Source of the DNA: Bacillus sp. 103mf
GTDB taxonomy: Bacteria > Bacillota > Bacilli > Bacillales > Bacillaceae_G
Length of the DNA: 64,000 bases
Direction of reading: 5' to 3'
Assembly (NCBI RefSeq): GCF_900116295.1
Contig: NZ_FPAF01000016.1
Coordinates: 22,150 to 86,149, forward strand
Position 1 is the stretch's first letter; the number at the start of each line of letters is the position of its first letter. Shown here piece after piece: positions 8,184 through 17,439 of the stretch. Position numbers and translations under genes: made by a program. Below the pieces are notes generated by a model. That model worked only from the letters and a program-made list of their open reading frames with translations, had not been told where the DNA came from and did not search any database.

Positions 8184-9149
8184 ATGAACGAAGAATGGAT
8201 TATTCAAACAAAGAACTTAACAAAACAATATAACGGAAAAGGCGGTATCCGCAATATTTCATTAGAGGTGCCGCGCGGTACTGTATTCGGATTTATAGGT
8301 CCTAACGGTGCAGGAAAAAGTACGTTTGTGCGAACGATGCTTGGCTTACTTCATCCGGATTCTGGAACAGCGCAAATGCTAGGGCAACCGATTGGGACAA
8401 TTGAATCAAAGCGGCGCATTGGTTATTTACCTGAACTGTTTCGCTATCCTGATTGGCTGACCGGATGGCAGTTACTTGAAACGCATGCAAAATTGTGCAA
8501 TATTCCTTTTCGGGAGCGGAGGGCAAAAATGAATGAGGTTATTGAAAAAGTTGGCCTAAAGGGAAGGGAAAAGGAAAAAATTCGCGGTTATTCAAAAGGA
8601 ATGCAGCAGCGTATCGGACTTGCTTGTGCCCTGCTTTCTGATCCGGAATTGATTTTTTTAGATGAGCCAACATCCGCGCTTGATCCGATCGGACGGAAAG
8701 AAGTGCGTCATTTAATGGAAGAGCTTCGGAATCAAGGGAAAACAGTATTTTTAAACAGTCATCTATTAAATGAAATTGAACATCTATGTGATCACGTGGC
8801 GATTATTAATAAGGGAGAGTTAATTGTCCAAGGAGATTGGCGCTCATTGATGATGATTCAAACGGAAGTTGAAGTAACACTTGGTGAAAAGAGTGAATTG
8901 TTTTTTAAACAACTACCTCCATTTATTAAAAATGTAAGGAAGATAGAAGAGCAGCAAAATCGTAAGCGCTGGATTATAACGCTGCAACAAGAAGATGACA
9001 TTCCTAGATTGTTAGAAGCATTTGTATCACTACATATTCCTGTGTATCAGTTAAATCCGGTTCATCCGCATTTGGAAGATGTGTTTATGTATTGGGTAAA
9101 TAAGAAAGAGGGGACGCAGCATGTGGACAATCGCCAAGTTATCATTTAA
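8184..9149 (+). CDS. ABC transporter ATP-binding protein
   Basis: 321 residues. Walker A is GPNGAGKST near residue 39, the signature is YSKGMQQRI, and Walker B is LIFLDEPTSALDP followed by the H-loop NSHLL. The C-terminal 100 residues are an accessory domain typical of NatA/CcmA-like exporters. It sits 65 bp after the anti-sigma gene, overlaps the permease gene by 29 bases and reads as part of the ECF-sigma operon. The substrate is unknown; drug, peptide or lipid export would be typical for such a regulator. Confidence 0.9.
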   Translation: MNEEWIIQTKNLTKQYNGKGGIRNISLEVPRGTVFGFIGPNGAGKSTFVRTMLGLLHPDSGTAQMLGQPIGTIESKRRIGYLPELFRYPDWLTGWQLLETHAKLCNIPFRERRAKMNEVIEKVGLKGREKEKIRGYSKGMQQRIGLACALLSDPELIFLDEPTSALDPIGRKEVRHLMEELRNQGKTVFLNSHLLNEIEHLCDHVAIINKGELIVQGDWRSLMMIQTEVEVTLGEKSELFFKQLPPFIKNVRKIEEQQNRKRWIITLQQEDDIPRLLEAFVSLHIPVYQLNPVHPHLEDVFMYWVNKKEGTQHVDNRQVII

Positions 9150-9993
9150 AGAAATTTTGTTAAAGCGTATTTTTACCATTACGTTATGTATGACCTTTGC
9201 CTTTTTAATATTTTATGGAGTGGCCATTCACTATGCTGTCAGTGAAATCCTTCCAGGAGAATCTAGTGGTATTTCGGCAGCACAAGATTTTATGAGCAAA
9301 AGTTTCTTTTCTACACAACTTCTAGGGGTTGGGTTATACTTTTCTTCGTTTATTACTGCACTGTTAGCTATTTTAAGTAGTGTTGGAAGTATTGCTAATG
9401 AAATTGAAAGTCATCAAATTGATACATGGTTAACGAGACCGATTTCACGATTTTCCTTTTTAATGGGGAAATGGATCGGCTTATGCTTGTTACTGATTGC
9501 GTACGCGGCCTTCCTGTTTATGAGTATCGTGATTATTCATCAAACAATGGGAGGTAGTACGTTCCATTTAGATTTCACAGCCGCGCAGATTATAAAAGCA
9601 TTGGCTCTTTTCTTGCTACAGCCCGTTATTTTAATTAGCATCGCGATATTACTAAGCACGCGTATGGCGACATTAAATGCTGGCATTGTGTTAATTATTT
9701 TATACGGAACTGGATTTATTGGCGGATTTGTTGAACAAATCGGTACATTGGCACATAAAGCAGCACTTGTAAACATGGGCATAATTGCCAGCCTTTTATT
9801 CCCAATCGATACAATGTATCGTAAAATGACAATCTATTTATTTGATTCAGCAGACAATCCTTTATCAATAGCTTCACAAGGAGTATTTGGGAGTGTTTCA
9901 ACACCGAGTAACATGATGGTTGTTTATGCTGTTTTATATGTGTTAGCAGCTATTTTTATAGCGATGCGTACATTTAAATCACGTGATTTATAG
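9121..9993 (+). CDS. ABC transporter permease (ABC-2 type)
   Basis: 290 residues with six hydrophobic segments, at roughly 20-38, 75-95, 115-140, 160-180, 185-205 and 265-285. The motif IESHQIDTWLTRPISR after the second segment is characteristic of ABC-2 permeases. It is the membrane partner of the overlapping ATPase gene. It ends the operon; no strong terminator is visible, only a short TCTCCCGCT / AGCGTGAGA stem about 75 bp downstream. Confidence 0.88.
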   Translation: MWTIAKLSFKEILLKRIFTITLCMTFAFLIFYGVAIHYAVSEILPGESSGISAAQDFMSKSFFSTQLLGVGLYFSSFITALLAILSSVGSIANEIESHQIDTWLTRPISRFSFLMGKWIGLCLLLIAYAAFLFMSIVIIHQTMGGSTFHLDFTAAQIIKALALFLLQPVILISIAILLSTRMATLNAGIVLIILYGTGFIGGFVEQIGTLAHKAALVNMGIIASLLFPIDTMYRKMTIYLFDSADNPLSIASQGVFGSVSTPSNMMVVYAVLYVLAAIFIAMRTFKSRDL

Positions 9994-10145
9994 GGGGAAG
10001 AAGAGAGTTTAAAGCAATTGGCTTAAAATGTGAGATACACTCTATCGGCAGTAACTACGCCTTAATTTGTGTATTCTCCCGCTCTTGTAAAGCGTGAGAA
10101 ACAACCATTTCGCTTTTGAGAAAAGGGTGTATGTTTAGTATAAGC

Positions 10146-10253
10146 TTTATCCCGCTATTCGCGGGATAATTGCTGGCATAAGTCCGATTGGTTTAACTAA
10201 CTACCAGTGGGAGATGAAAAAACACTGATGGGAGTTTCATTTTATATATCATA
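10146..10253 (-). repeat. repeat family A, shortened copy
   Basis: A 108-bp derivative in minus orientation. ATAAA-type flanks, the CGCGGGATAA end and the CACTGATGGGAGTTTCATTTTAT end are kept, while the middle is deleted. Confidence 0.7.
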
Positions 10254-10258
10254 GTTAA

Positions 10259-10285
10259 AGCTCCTTCAATTGTAGAGAAGGAGCC
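10259..10285 (-). terminator. terminator of the gene remnant
   Basis: GGCTCCTTC / GAAGGAGC stem on the minus strand directly after the remnant's stop codon. Confidence 0.6.
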
Positions 10286-10563
10286 TTAACTATGAAACTT
10301 TTTCTTATTTATTCTTAATACAATTGCTATGATTAACAGTATAACTCCTAATAAACATGTGAGTATTGGATAAAGTAGAGGAAAGAATATGCTTGGATAT
10401 CCTTTCATTATGTCTGAATAATGTCCCATTAACATTAAGCCTGTATAAGAGAAGTTAATAAGTTCTACACCAAGGTTATGGTTACTTCTTTCGTCATAAG
10501 TGAAGCGTTCTTCGAGAGAAGTGCCATCTTAATTGATATGAATAATTTTCCATTTCCTGGCAT
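10286..10563 (-). pseudogene. remnant of a small membrane protein gene, 5' end lost to repeat B
   Basis: On the minus strand an open frame codes KWKIIHIN, an in-frame TAA (10529-10531), then DGTSLEERFTYDERSNHN, a hydrophobic helix (FFPLLYPILTC ... LLGVILLIIAIVLRI) and a lysine-rich tail ending at TAA 10286-10288. Upstream the frame runs straight into a repeat B copy without a start. The stop codon plus missing 5' end mark it as broken. The parent family is not recognised; the one-TM C terminus resembles small secreted-stalk proteins. Confidence 0.65.
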
Positions 10564-10720
10564 ATAAGTCACTGCCGTGCAGAATACACCATGACCACTA
10601 CTTGCATTCTCCTTTTGTTTTAAACCTTGCATGTGGTAGGAAAAGGACCTGACCGTTTCTATGCGTGGCCAGATGCTCTCGCCAGCCTAAAAAAAGAGGG
10701 TTTTTATATCAACTTTTTAA
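10560..10720 (-). repeat. repeat family B, copy
   Basis: Minus-oriented copy. It has the GTGCAGAATACACCATGACC, TGGTAGGAAAAGGACCTGAC and CAGATGCTCTCGCC landmarks and truncates the neighbouring gene remnant. Confidence 0.8.
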
Positions 10721-10848
10721 TGTGGATTTATACAGTGAGTATCTTATTATCTGAATTTCATCAACTATTAATCAGTTGCCTTCTTATTTAAAAACGACTA
10801 CAATTTTACTGTTATATAGGAACGAAAAAAAAGAATAGGAGGGGGACT

Positions 10849-12042
10849 ATGCCAAGGAAAGTATGGCTATTAGTAGCTGGGATGATTATTAATGTCACGG
10901 GTGCTTCTTTTTTATGGCCTTTTAATACAATTTATTTACATGATCATTTAGGAAAGTCGTTATCTGTGGCCGGAATGGTATTAATGATTAACTCGTTAAC
11001 AGGAATAATCGGTAATTTACTCGGCGGTGTTTTATTTGATAAATGGGGCGGATATAAGTCAATTTTAGTTGGAATTGTGATTACATTATTATCAATTTTA
11101 GGTCTTGTATTTTTCCATGGCTGGCCATTTTATATTATTTGGCTTGCGTTAATTGGTTTTGGTTCTGGAATGGTCTTTCCGGCGATGTATGCGATGGTCG
11201 GAACGGTTTGGCCAGAAGGCGGCCGGAGAGCATTTAATGCGATGTATGTGGGCCAAAACGTTGGAATCGCCGTTGGAACGGCGTGCGGTGGTTTAGTTGC
11301 CTCTTATCGCTTCGATTATATTTTCTTAGCGAACTTTATTTTATACTTTATTTTCTTCTTAATCGCTTTTATCGGATTTCGTGGTATGGAAGATAAGAAA
11401 GATAAGCGTGTAGCAGTCAAAGAAAAAACGAAAGATGGTTGGTCACTTACACCGGGATTCAAGGCGCTTCTTATTGTATGTGTAGCATATGCTTTATGCT
11501 GGGTTACGTATGTACAGTGGCAAGGAGCGATTGCGACGCACATGCAGGAGCTAAACATTAGTCTTCGCCACTATAGTTTATTATGGACGATAAACGGGGC
11601 GATGATTGTTTGTGCCCAGCCATTAATCAGTATGATTATTCGCGCGATGAAACGTTCTTTAAAACAACAAATTATGATCGGAATTGGTATTTTTGCAGTG
11701 TCGTTTATTGTATTAAGTCAAGCGCAGCAATTTACAATGTTCCTTGTCGCGATGGTGACATTAACAATTGGTGAATTATTTGTTTGGCCAGCTGTGCCAA
11801 CGATTGCGAATATCCTTGCACCAAAAGATAAGCTCGGTTTTTATCAAGGTGTTGTAAATAGTGCAGCGACTGTTGGAAAAATGTTTGGCCCAGTTGTTGG
11901 CGGAGCAATTGTTGATTTATATAATATGGAAGTATTGTTTATCGCAATCATGGTAATGCTTGTAGTAGCAATTATCGCAACGAGTATGTATGATAAGAGA
12001 GTACGTGTTGAAGAAACTGTAGATGAAAAAGTTGCAGTTTAG
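10849..12042 (+). CDS. MFS transporter (YttB-like)
   Basis: 397 residues with about 12 transmembrane helices. The MFS loop motif appears as GGVLFDKWGGYK between helices 2 and 3. A central cytoplasmic loop (MEDKKDKRVAVKEK) separates the two six-helix halves. The protein resembles the DHA1-type YttB that neighbours leuS in B. subtilis, which is a memory-based comparison. The substrate is unknown. It starts at ATG behind AGGAGGGGG. Confidence 0.82.
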   Translation: MPRKVWLLVAGMIINVTGASFLWPFNTIYLHDHLGKSLSVAGMVLMINSLTGIIGNLLGGVLFDKWGGYKSILVGIVITLLSILGLVFFHGWPFYIIWLALIGFGSGMVFPAMYAMVGTVWPEGGRRAFNAMYVGQNVGIAVGTACGGLVASYRFDYIFLANFILYFIFFLIAFIGFRGMEDKKDKRVAVKEKTKDGWSLTPGFKALLIVCVAYALCWVTYVQWQGAIATHMQELNISLRHYSLLWTINGAMIVCAQPLISMIIRAMKRSLKQQIMIGIGIFAVSFIVLSQAQQFTMFLVAMVTLTIGELFVWPAVPTIANILAPKDKLGFYQGVVNSAATVGKMFGPVVGGAIVDLYNMEVLFIAIMVMLVVAIIATSMYDKRVRVEETVDEKVAV

Positions 12043-12099
12043 TTTGACGGAACATGTAACTTGTTTTAGAATATATTTTAAATAACTCATATGTAATAA

Positions 12100-12333
12100 C
12101 AGTGAGAAGGAGTAGTAGTAATAGAAGCTGGTTTAGAGAGTTGACGGTCGGTGCAAGTCAATCCACGTTTCGTTATGAACTCGCCTTTGAGTTGCAGTTG
12201 TGAAACAAAGTAGCAATTGCCGTTCATCCACGTTACGGATCTAAGCGAATGTAATTATTACATTAATTTAGGGTGGTACCGCGGGAATCTATAACCTCTC
12301 GTCCCTTTTCTGGGATGAGGGGTTTTTTGTATT
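12100..12333 (+). promoter_or_regulatory. T-box leader (tRNA-Leu sensing) of leuS
   Basis: The conserved T-box AGGGTGGTACCGCG is at 12269-12282. Upstream lies the AG-box region (GAGAGTTGACGGTCGGTGCAAGTC). The probable specifier codon is CTC (12180-12182), which fits leucine. The terminator stem CCTCTCGTCCC / GGGATGAGGGG with a T-run is at 12293-12331. Uncharged leucyl-tRNA would favour the antiterminator and switch leuS on. Confidence 0.95.
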
Positions 12334-12375
12334 TTTGGCGGTGAAAATATATAGAATTTGAATGGAGGGTATTTT

Positions 12376-14784
12376 ATGAGCTTCAATCATCAAGAAATTG
12401 AAAAGAAGTGGCAAGCGTATTGGGAAGAAAATAAAACATTCCGTACGCCAGATGAAACAGAAAAACCGAAATTTTACGCACTAGATATGTTCCCATATCC
12501 ATCAGGTGCAGGGCTGCACGTAGGACATCCAGAAGGATATACAGCAACGGACATTTTATCTCGTATGAAACGTATGCAAGGCCACAACGTTCTTCATCCA
12601 ATGGGATGGGATGCATTCGGTCTTCCAGCTGAGCAATATGCGCTTGATACTGGAAACAGCCCAGCTGAATTTACAGAGAAAAACATTAACACGTTCCGAA
12701 ACCAAATTAAAGCATTAGGCTTCTCTTATGATTGGGATCGTGAAGTAAATACGACAGATCCAAACTACTATAAATGGACACAGTGGATCTTCTTAAAACT
12801 ATATGAAAAAGGTTTAGCCTACGTTGATGAAGTACCAGTAAACTGGTGCCCAGCACTTGGTACTGTACTTGCGAACGAAGAAGTAATCGATGGCGTAAGT
12901 GAGCGCGGCGGACATCCTGTTGAACGTCGTCCAATGCGACAATGGATGCTGAAAATTACAGCTTATGCAGATCGCCTGCTAGAAGATTTAGATGAACTTG
13001 ATTGGCCAGAGAGCTTAAAAGATATGCAGCGCAACTGGATTGGCCGTTCTGAAGGTGCTGAAGTTCACTTCGCTATCAACGGTACAGATGAGAAATTTAC
13101 TGTATTTACAACGCGCCCAGATACATTATTCGGTGCAACATACTGTGTGCTTGCTCCAGAACACGCACTTGTTGCAGAAATTACAACAGCAGAGCAAAAA
13201 GAAGCAGTAGAAGCTTACGTTGATTCTGTAAAAGCGAAAAGTGATTTAGAGCGTACAGAGCTTGCAAAAGAAAAAACAGGTGTATTCACAGGTGCTTATG
13301 CGATTAGTCCAGTAAACGGTGAGAAATTACCAATCTGGATCGCTGACTATGTACTTGCAAGCTACGGAACAGGTGCAGTAATGGCGGTTCCGGCACATGA
13401 TGAGCGCGATTATGAGTTTGCGAAAACATTTGAACTGCAGATGAAAGAAGTTGTAGAAGGCGGAGACATTACGAAAGAAGCACATACAGGTGATGGTGCA
13501 CATATTAACTCTGCATTCTTAGATGGATTAAATAAAGAAGAAGCGATTGCGAAAATGATTGAATGGCTTGAAGTAACAAGCGCAGGAAATCAAAAAGTAA
13601 CGTACCGTCTTCGTGATTGGTTATTTAGCCGTCAACGTTACTGGGGTGAGCCAATTCCGATTATTCACTGGGAAGACGGCACAATGTCAGCTGTGAAAGA
13701 TGAAGAATTACCATTAGTTCTTCCAAAAACGGAGAACATTCGTCCATCTGGTACAGGCGAATCTCCACTTGCAAACATTGAAGAGTGGGTAAATGTTGTT
13801 GATCCAGTGACTGGTAAGAAAGGTCGCCGGGAGACAAATACAATGCCGCAATGGGCAGGTAGCTGCTGGTACTACCTACGCTACATCGATCCAAACAACA
13901 GTGAAGCGCTTGTAGATCCTGAAAAAGTAAAACAATGGCTTCCAGTTGATATTTATATCGGCGGTGCGGAGCATGCGGTACTTCACTTACTATATGCACG
14001 CTTCTGGCATAAAGTATTATATGATATCGGTGTTGTGCCAACGAAAGAGCCATTCCAACAACTATTTAACCAAGGTATGATTTTAGGAGAAAACAACGAG
14101 AAAATGAGTAAATCAAAAGGTAACGTTGTAAATCCTGATGATATCGTAGCAAGCCATGGTGCAGATACACTTCGTCTATATGAAATGTTTATGGGACCAT
14201 TAGATGCTTCCATTGCTTGGTCTGAAAATGGCCTTGATGGAGCTCGTCGTTTCTTAGACCGCGTATGGCGTCTATTTGTTCAAGATAATGGTGAACTAAG
14301 CGAGAAAATTACAGATGCACCAAACAAAAATCTTGAAAAAGTATATCACCAAACAGTGAAGAAAGTAACAGAAGACTATGAAGAGCTTCGCTTTAATACT
14401 GCCATTTCTCAAATGATGGTATTTATTAACGATGCATATAAAGCAGAAACACTTCCGAAAGAATATGTAGAAGGTTTCGTGAAAATGTTAGCGCCAGTTG
14501 CACCGCACGTTGCGGAAGAACTTTGGAACAAGCTTGGATATAACGAAACAGTTTCATATGTAAGCTGGCCAACATTTGATGAGTCTAAACTTGTAGAAGA
14601 TGAAGTAGAAATCGTTGTTCAAGTCATGGGTAAAGTACGTGCAAAGCTAACAATGAAAAAAGACGCATCAAAAGAAGAAATGGAACAACTTGCAATTGAA
14701 GCAATTAAAGAACAAATTGAAGGGAAAACAGTTCGAAAAGTAATTGTTGTTCCTGGAAAACTTGTAAATATCGTAGCAAACTAA
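12376..14784 (+). CDS. leuS: leucyl-tRNA synthetase
   Basis: 802 residues, class I aminoacyl-tRNA synthetase joining leucine to tRNA-Leu. The HIGH-type motif is HVGH at residues 48-51 ([12 protein letters not shown]). The editing domain lies in the 220-400 region ([12 protein letters not shown]). The KMSKS loop is at 576-580, followed by the anticodon-binding and C-terminal domains. The start at ATG 12376 is supported by TGGAGGG eight bases upstream; an in-frame ATG 12358 has no comparable site. Controlled by the T-box upstream. Confidence 0.98.
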   Translation: MSFNHQEIEKKWQAYWEENKTFRTPDETEKPKFYALDMFPYPSGAGLHVGHPEGYTATDILSRMKRMQGHNVLHPMGWDAFGLPAEQYALDTGNSPAEFTEKNINTFRNQIKALGFSYDWDREVNTTDPNYYKWTQWIFLKLYEKGLAYVDEVPVNWCPALGTVLANEEVIDGVSERGGHPVERRPMRQWMLKITAYADRLLEDLDELDWPESLKDMQRNWIGRSEGAEVHFAINGTDEKFTVFTTRPDTLFGATYCVLAPEHALVAEITTAEQKEAVEAYVDSVKAKSDLERTELAKEKTGVFTGAYAISPVNGEKLPIWIADYVLASYGTGAVMAVPAHDERDYEFAKTFELQMKEVVEGGDITKEAHTGDGAHINSAFLDGLNKEEAIAKMIEWLEVTSAGNQKVTYRLRDWLFSRQRYWGEPIPIIHWEDGTMSAVKDEELPLVLPKTENIRPSGTGESPLANIEEWVNVVDPVTGKKGRRETNTMPQWAGSCWYYLRYIDPNNSEALVDPEKVKQWLPVDIYIGGAEHAVLHLLYARFWHKVLYDIGVVPTKEPFQQLFNQGMILGENNEKMSKSKGNVVNPDDIVASHGADTLRLYEMFMGPLDASIAWSENGLDGARRFLDRVWRLFVQDNGELSEKITDAPNKNLEKVYHQTVKKVTEDYEELRFNTAISQMMVFINDAYKAETLPKEYVEGFVKMLAPVAPHVAEELWNKLGYNETVSYVSWPTFDESKLVEDEVEIVVQVMGKVRAKLTMKKDASKEEMEQLAIEAIKEQIEGKTVRKVIVVPGKLVNIVAN

Positions 14785-14787
14785 TGA

Positions 14788-14818
14788 AAAAGGGCACCTA
14801 TTTTTAGGTGCCTTTTTT
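14788..14818 (+). terminator. leuS terminator
   Basis: GGCACCTA / TAGGTGCC stem with T4 loop followed by a run of six T. Confidence 0.9.
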
Positions 14819-14917
14819 CGCATATTAAAGCGGAATTATAGTATAGACAAACACCTATTTCTCTTTTTGCAATATGATAACATCGACACATTAAATTGTG
14901 AGGAAGAGGTGAACCGA

Positions 14918-15154
14918 ATGAATTATTATGAACAACGCCAAATGCCTAGCCCGTATGGTATGGGAGTATTTCCTCCAACGCAAGTAGGGCATTATCCACC
15001 ACATGGAGGCTATCCTTATGGTTATCATCATGTGGGATATCATCCATATCATCATCATTATCCACATCATCACCATGGCTATCAACATGTTATTTATCAT
15101 CCGCATCATCATCACCATGGCCATCATTATGGCATGCCATATCAAGGCCAATAA
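14918..15154 (+). CDS. His/Tyr/Pro-rich small protein, possible spore coat protein
   Basis: 78 residues, over a third of them His, with recurrent HHHH, YHPYHHH and GGYPYGYHH units and almost no acidic residues. The composition recalls Bacillus spore coat proteins and metal-binding peptides. A sigma-K-like -10 element (AATATGATA at about 14871) with an AC-rich -35 lies about 40 bp upstream, which would fit mother-cell expression; this is weak evidence. The ATG 14918 follows GAGGAAGAGGTGAA. Function not established. Confidence 0.7.
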   Translation: MNYYEQRQMPSPYGMGVFPPTQVGHYPPHGGYPYGYHHVGYHPYHHHYPHHHHGYQHVIYHPHHHHHGHHYGMPYQGQ

Positions 15155-15177
15155 AATGTAAAATTTATCAACTATGT

Positions 15178-15208
15178 AAAATCTCCTTCTATGCAAGGAG
15201 ATTTTTTA
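15178..15208 (+). terminator. intrinsic terminator
   Basis: AAAATCTCCTT / AAGGAGATTTTTT with a six-base loop. Confidence 0.88.
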
Positions 15209-15242
15209 TTTGGGAATGATAAAGAAGAAGGGGGTGTTACAT

Positions 15243-15353
15243 ATGGGTAAAGGAAGAAGTAATAACGCTGGACAAAAACAGCCAAACTTTGATGATTCAT
15301 CTAATTTCTCTAAAGGGAAACAAAGTCAAACGACAGCACCGAAGAAGAAATAA
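15243..15353 (+). CDS. very small basic Lys/Ser/Gln-rich protein
   Basis: 36 residues: MGKGRSNNAGQKQPN, a central FDDSSNFSKGK segment and a PKKK C-terminal tail. The ATG follows AAGGGGGTG, and a terminator sits five bases after the stop, so it looks like a genuine cistron. Size, charge and lack of hydrophobic residues resemble minor acid-soluble spore proteins (SspN/SspM-like in style), but I do not recognise a specific family. Confidence 0.6.
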   Translation: MGKGRSNNAGQKQPNFDDSSNFSKGKQSQTTAPKKK

Positions 15354-15358
15354 CATAG

Positions 15359-15386
15359 AAGGAGCCATCTGTAGATGGCTCCTTTC
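15359..15386 (+). terminator. intrinsic terminator
   Basis: AAGGAGCCATC, TGTA loop, GATGGCTCCTTT. Confidence 0.85.
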
Positions 15387-15391
15387 CATAG

Positions 15392-15513
15392 TATGAATAT
15401 ATCAGCGATTTTTAGAATATATCGACCGTTTTCCATCATATATCGGCGATTTTTAAGATATATCGGCGGTTCGACACAATATAAAGATCTTTCGACAATA
15501 TATGACGTGATCT
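15392..15513. repeat. repeat family C, copy 1
   Basis: Built from short modules: ATATATCGGCGATTTTT, ATATATCGACCGTTTT, ATATATCGGCGATTTTT, ATATATCGGCGGTTCGACAC, then ATATAAAGATCTTTCGACA. The same modules recur in similar order at 45203-45310. No coding capacity. Confidence 0.75.
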
Positions 15514-15518
15514 CATGG

Positions 15519-15947
15519 TTATTTTCCTACTTTTTCAAGTGCTTCTTGACGTTGACGTTCAATTTCTGCACGAAGTTGTGGTTCTGGCGCTTCCCATCCT
15601 TCTGGTTTTAAAATTTTTCCGTCACCTTCGCGGAAGCGTGGTTTACCGTCTGGGAATAATTTTGCCATGTTTGCATTGTTTACAATTTCAAACCCTTTAT
15701 CAGGACGTACACCCATTTCGGCAAACGTTCCGAATGCAAAGTAAATTAAGTCAATTAGTGCATCATATTGATCCTCAACTGTGTTTGCTTCTAAGAACTC
15801 TTCTAGTTCTTCTTGCATGAAGCTTGCACGAATTTTTGCACGCTCTTCTGTTAATTTTGTTGGTGTATCTGCAACAGGGTGACCAAATACTTCATGCATT
15901 TTCGCAACAAGTTCGTACCCTTTATCTAAACCTTTTTCGATTGTCAT
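15519..15947 (-). CDS. MazG/PRA-PH-like all-alpha NTP pyrophosphatase family protein
   Basis: 142 residues. The metal-binding pattern of the all-alpha NTP pyrophosphohydrolase fold is visible: EELEEFLEA near residue 46 and D(A)LIDLIYFAFG near residue 63. The family hydrolyses nucleoside triphosphates or phosphoribosyl-ATP; related Bacillus proteins are often listed as phosphoribosyl-ATP pyrophosphohydrolase-like. The C-terminal 40 residues are charged and glutamine-rich. The ATG follows AAAGGATG. It is outside any his operon, so a house-cleaning role is more likely than histidine synthesis. Confidence 0.8.
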   Translation of the reverse strand: MTIEKGLDKGYELVAKMHEVFGHPVADTPTKLTEERAKIRASFMQEELEEFLEANTVEDQYDALIDLIYFAFGTFAEMGVRPDKGFEIVNNANMAKLFPDGKPRFREGDGKILKPEGWEAPEPQLRAEIERQRQEALEKVGK

Positions 15948-16032
15948 GTTGTTTCATCCTTTCTCGTTCTTTTCCGATTGTTATTGTAACATGATTTAGG
16001 TTAGGGCAGTGTATATTCTACTTTTGCAAATG

Positions 16033-16215
16033 CTATTCTTTTTTTTCAGTTAAGGATAGCGTGATATCTATTCCAAACATTCCAATGATAAGTATGGGTA
16101 CTGTTGCAAGGAGATAACGTGTAAAGGAAGCGTTTTTTAAATATGTATGAGCAAATAAAAAGACGGTGCAAAAGAGAATGATATGTAACATAGGCTTTAT
16201 TAATTTTTTAGACAC
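16033..16215 (-). CDS. small two-helix membrane protein
   Basis: 60 residues with two transmembrane segments (MLHIILFCTVFLFAHTYL and YLLATVPILIIGMFGIDI) and a charged tail (LTEKKE). It starts with GTG 16215 behind GAGGTGG. It stands between the pyrophosphatase and gerIC genes. No known family recognised. Confidence 0.6.
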   Translation of the reverse strand: MSKKLIKPMLHIILFCTVFLFAHTYLKNASFTRYLLATVPILIIGMFGIDITLSLTEKKE

Positions 16216-16287
16216 GGTGCCACCTCGTTTATGATTCTTACCTTTGAGTATATGGAATAAACAGAAGTATGAAAAGTTATTTTGCGT

Positions 16288-16328
16288 TTGATCCTCTTTC
16301 TAGTTTCGATTTAGGAAAGAGGATCAAA
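16288..16328. terminator. hairpin after gerIC
   Basis: TTTGATCCTCTTTC / GAAAGAGGATCAAA stem of 13-14 bp with a 13-base loop just beyond the gerIC stop. T-richness is modest (ATATTTT on the plus side). Confidence 0.55.
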
Positions 16329-16332
16329 TATT

Positions 16333-17439
16333 TTACTCAATAACTCCTGAATTTGTAATATCAACATCATATTGTACTTTTACAGGAACGTCTTTGTACA
16401 TTTTTCTCCATTCCTTTAATTGAAACGGTCGGTAGTGCTGTTTAAATCTCGCACCTAAAGCGAGTGGATCTGCACCTAGAGATTGAAGCTTTTTTACTAG
16501 TTTTTCTCCATCTGTATTCAATTTCTTTACAATGTCTTTTCGTATTTTTTCTACATTTTTTTTGTTTTCTAAGTTTGTATGCTTCGAAATTTCCTGAATA
16601 CGAGCTGCCATTTTTACGCGAATAACAAAGGAAGGCTTTCCGTTCTTTACATATACATGATAAGAAGGAGAGGAACGAATGTTGTTAATCGTTGTGTAGC
16701 CTAACTTTGTTTTAAATTCATGTGAGTCGAGTTGACTTTTATCGAGCAGCGTTTTAAGAAGAAACATATCTTTTTCTTCTACTTTTCCCACATATTTATC
16801 TTGTTTGAAAAGAGCTATACTGGTAATTTTAATGCTGTTCTTTTTCTTTTTTAATATAGGCATATATGTATCTTGACCTTCACGATAATATCGGAAAGTT
16901 TGCATGTATAAATTATCGCTTGGTACGTCACCTGATTTCATATTCTGTTCTAACATTTTTTTGATATAGATTGCTACGTTAGAAGCAGTGTTGTATTTGC
17001 CTAATAAAAGTTTTTTGCCTTCTCCATTGCCGCCTCCTTCAAGGATACCAATATATACTAAGTTTCCAATATTCACATCGCGAATCAGCGTATCAAATAC
17101 ACTAGAAAGGCCTTTTTTAGCTAATTTTTCTGTGAAAAGAGTAACGCGTATTTGTCCGTTTGCAAGAGGTTGTCCCGATTCTAAAGAGGTTGTTGTTTTC
17201 ACTTGTTTAATTGTATTTCCGTAGCCTTGAAGTACTTGTACTTTGTTCCCTTTTCTTTGAATTGGACAAACGTAAGTCACTTGTAATCTTTCACGGTTTG
17301 AATCTGTATTTGGAGCGACATCGAAAACAGCACCTTGAATGAGGCTAATGTCGTCAATGATACTTTTTGGGACACATGCTGTTGTCAAAAATAAGCATAA
17401 ACAAAAAAGGAATATTACTTGCTTCTTAAAGTTTTCCAT
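16333..17439 (-). CDS. gerIC: spore germination protein GerIC (Ger(x)C lipoprotein)
   Basis: 368 residues. A lipoprotein signal ends in the lipobox LTTAC, so the mature protein would be anchored to the spore inner membrane by a diacylglyceryl cysteine. The body matches the Ger(x)C family (GIVY-like N-terminal Q.A.FDVAP segment, long charged C-terminal domain). It forms the C subunit of a nutrient germinant receptor with the A and B proteins encoded upstream. The start at 17439 (MENFKKQ) overlaps the gerIB end by 25 bases; an earlier in-frame ATG at 17496 would place residues before the signal peptide. Confidence 0.85.
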   Translation of the reverse strand: MENFKKQVIFLFCLCLFLTTACVPKSIIDDISLIQGAVFDVAPNTDSNRERLQVTYVCPIQRKGNKVQVLQGYGNTIKQVKTTTSLESGQPLANGQIRVTLFTEKLAKKGLSSVFDTLIRDVNIGNLVYIGILEGGGNGEGKKLLLGKYNTASNVAIYIKKMLEQNMKSGDVPSDNLYMQTFRYYREGQDTYMPILKKKKNSIKITSIALFKQDKYVGKVEEKDMFLLKTLLDKSQLDSHEFKTKLGYTTINNIRSSPSYHVYVKNGKPSFVIRVKMAARIQEISKHTNLENKKNVEKIRKDIVKKLNTDGEKLVKKLQSLGADPLALGARFKQHYRPFQLKEWRKMYKDVPVKVQYDVDITNSGVIE

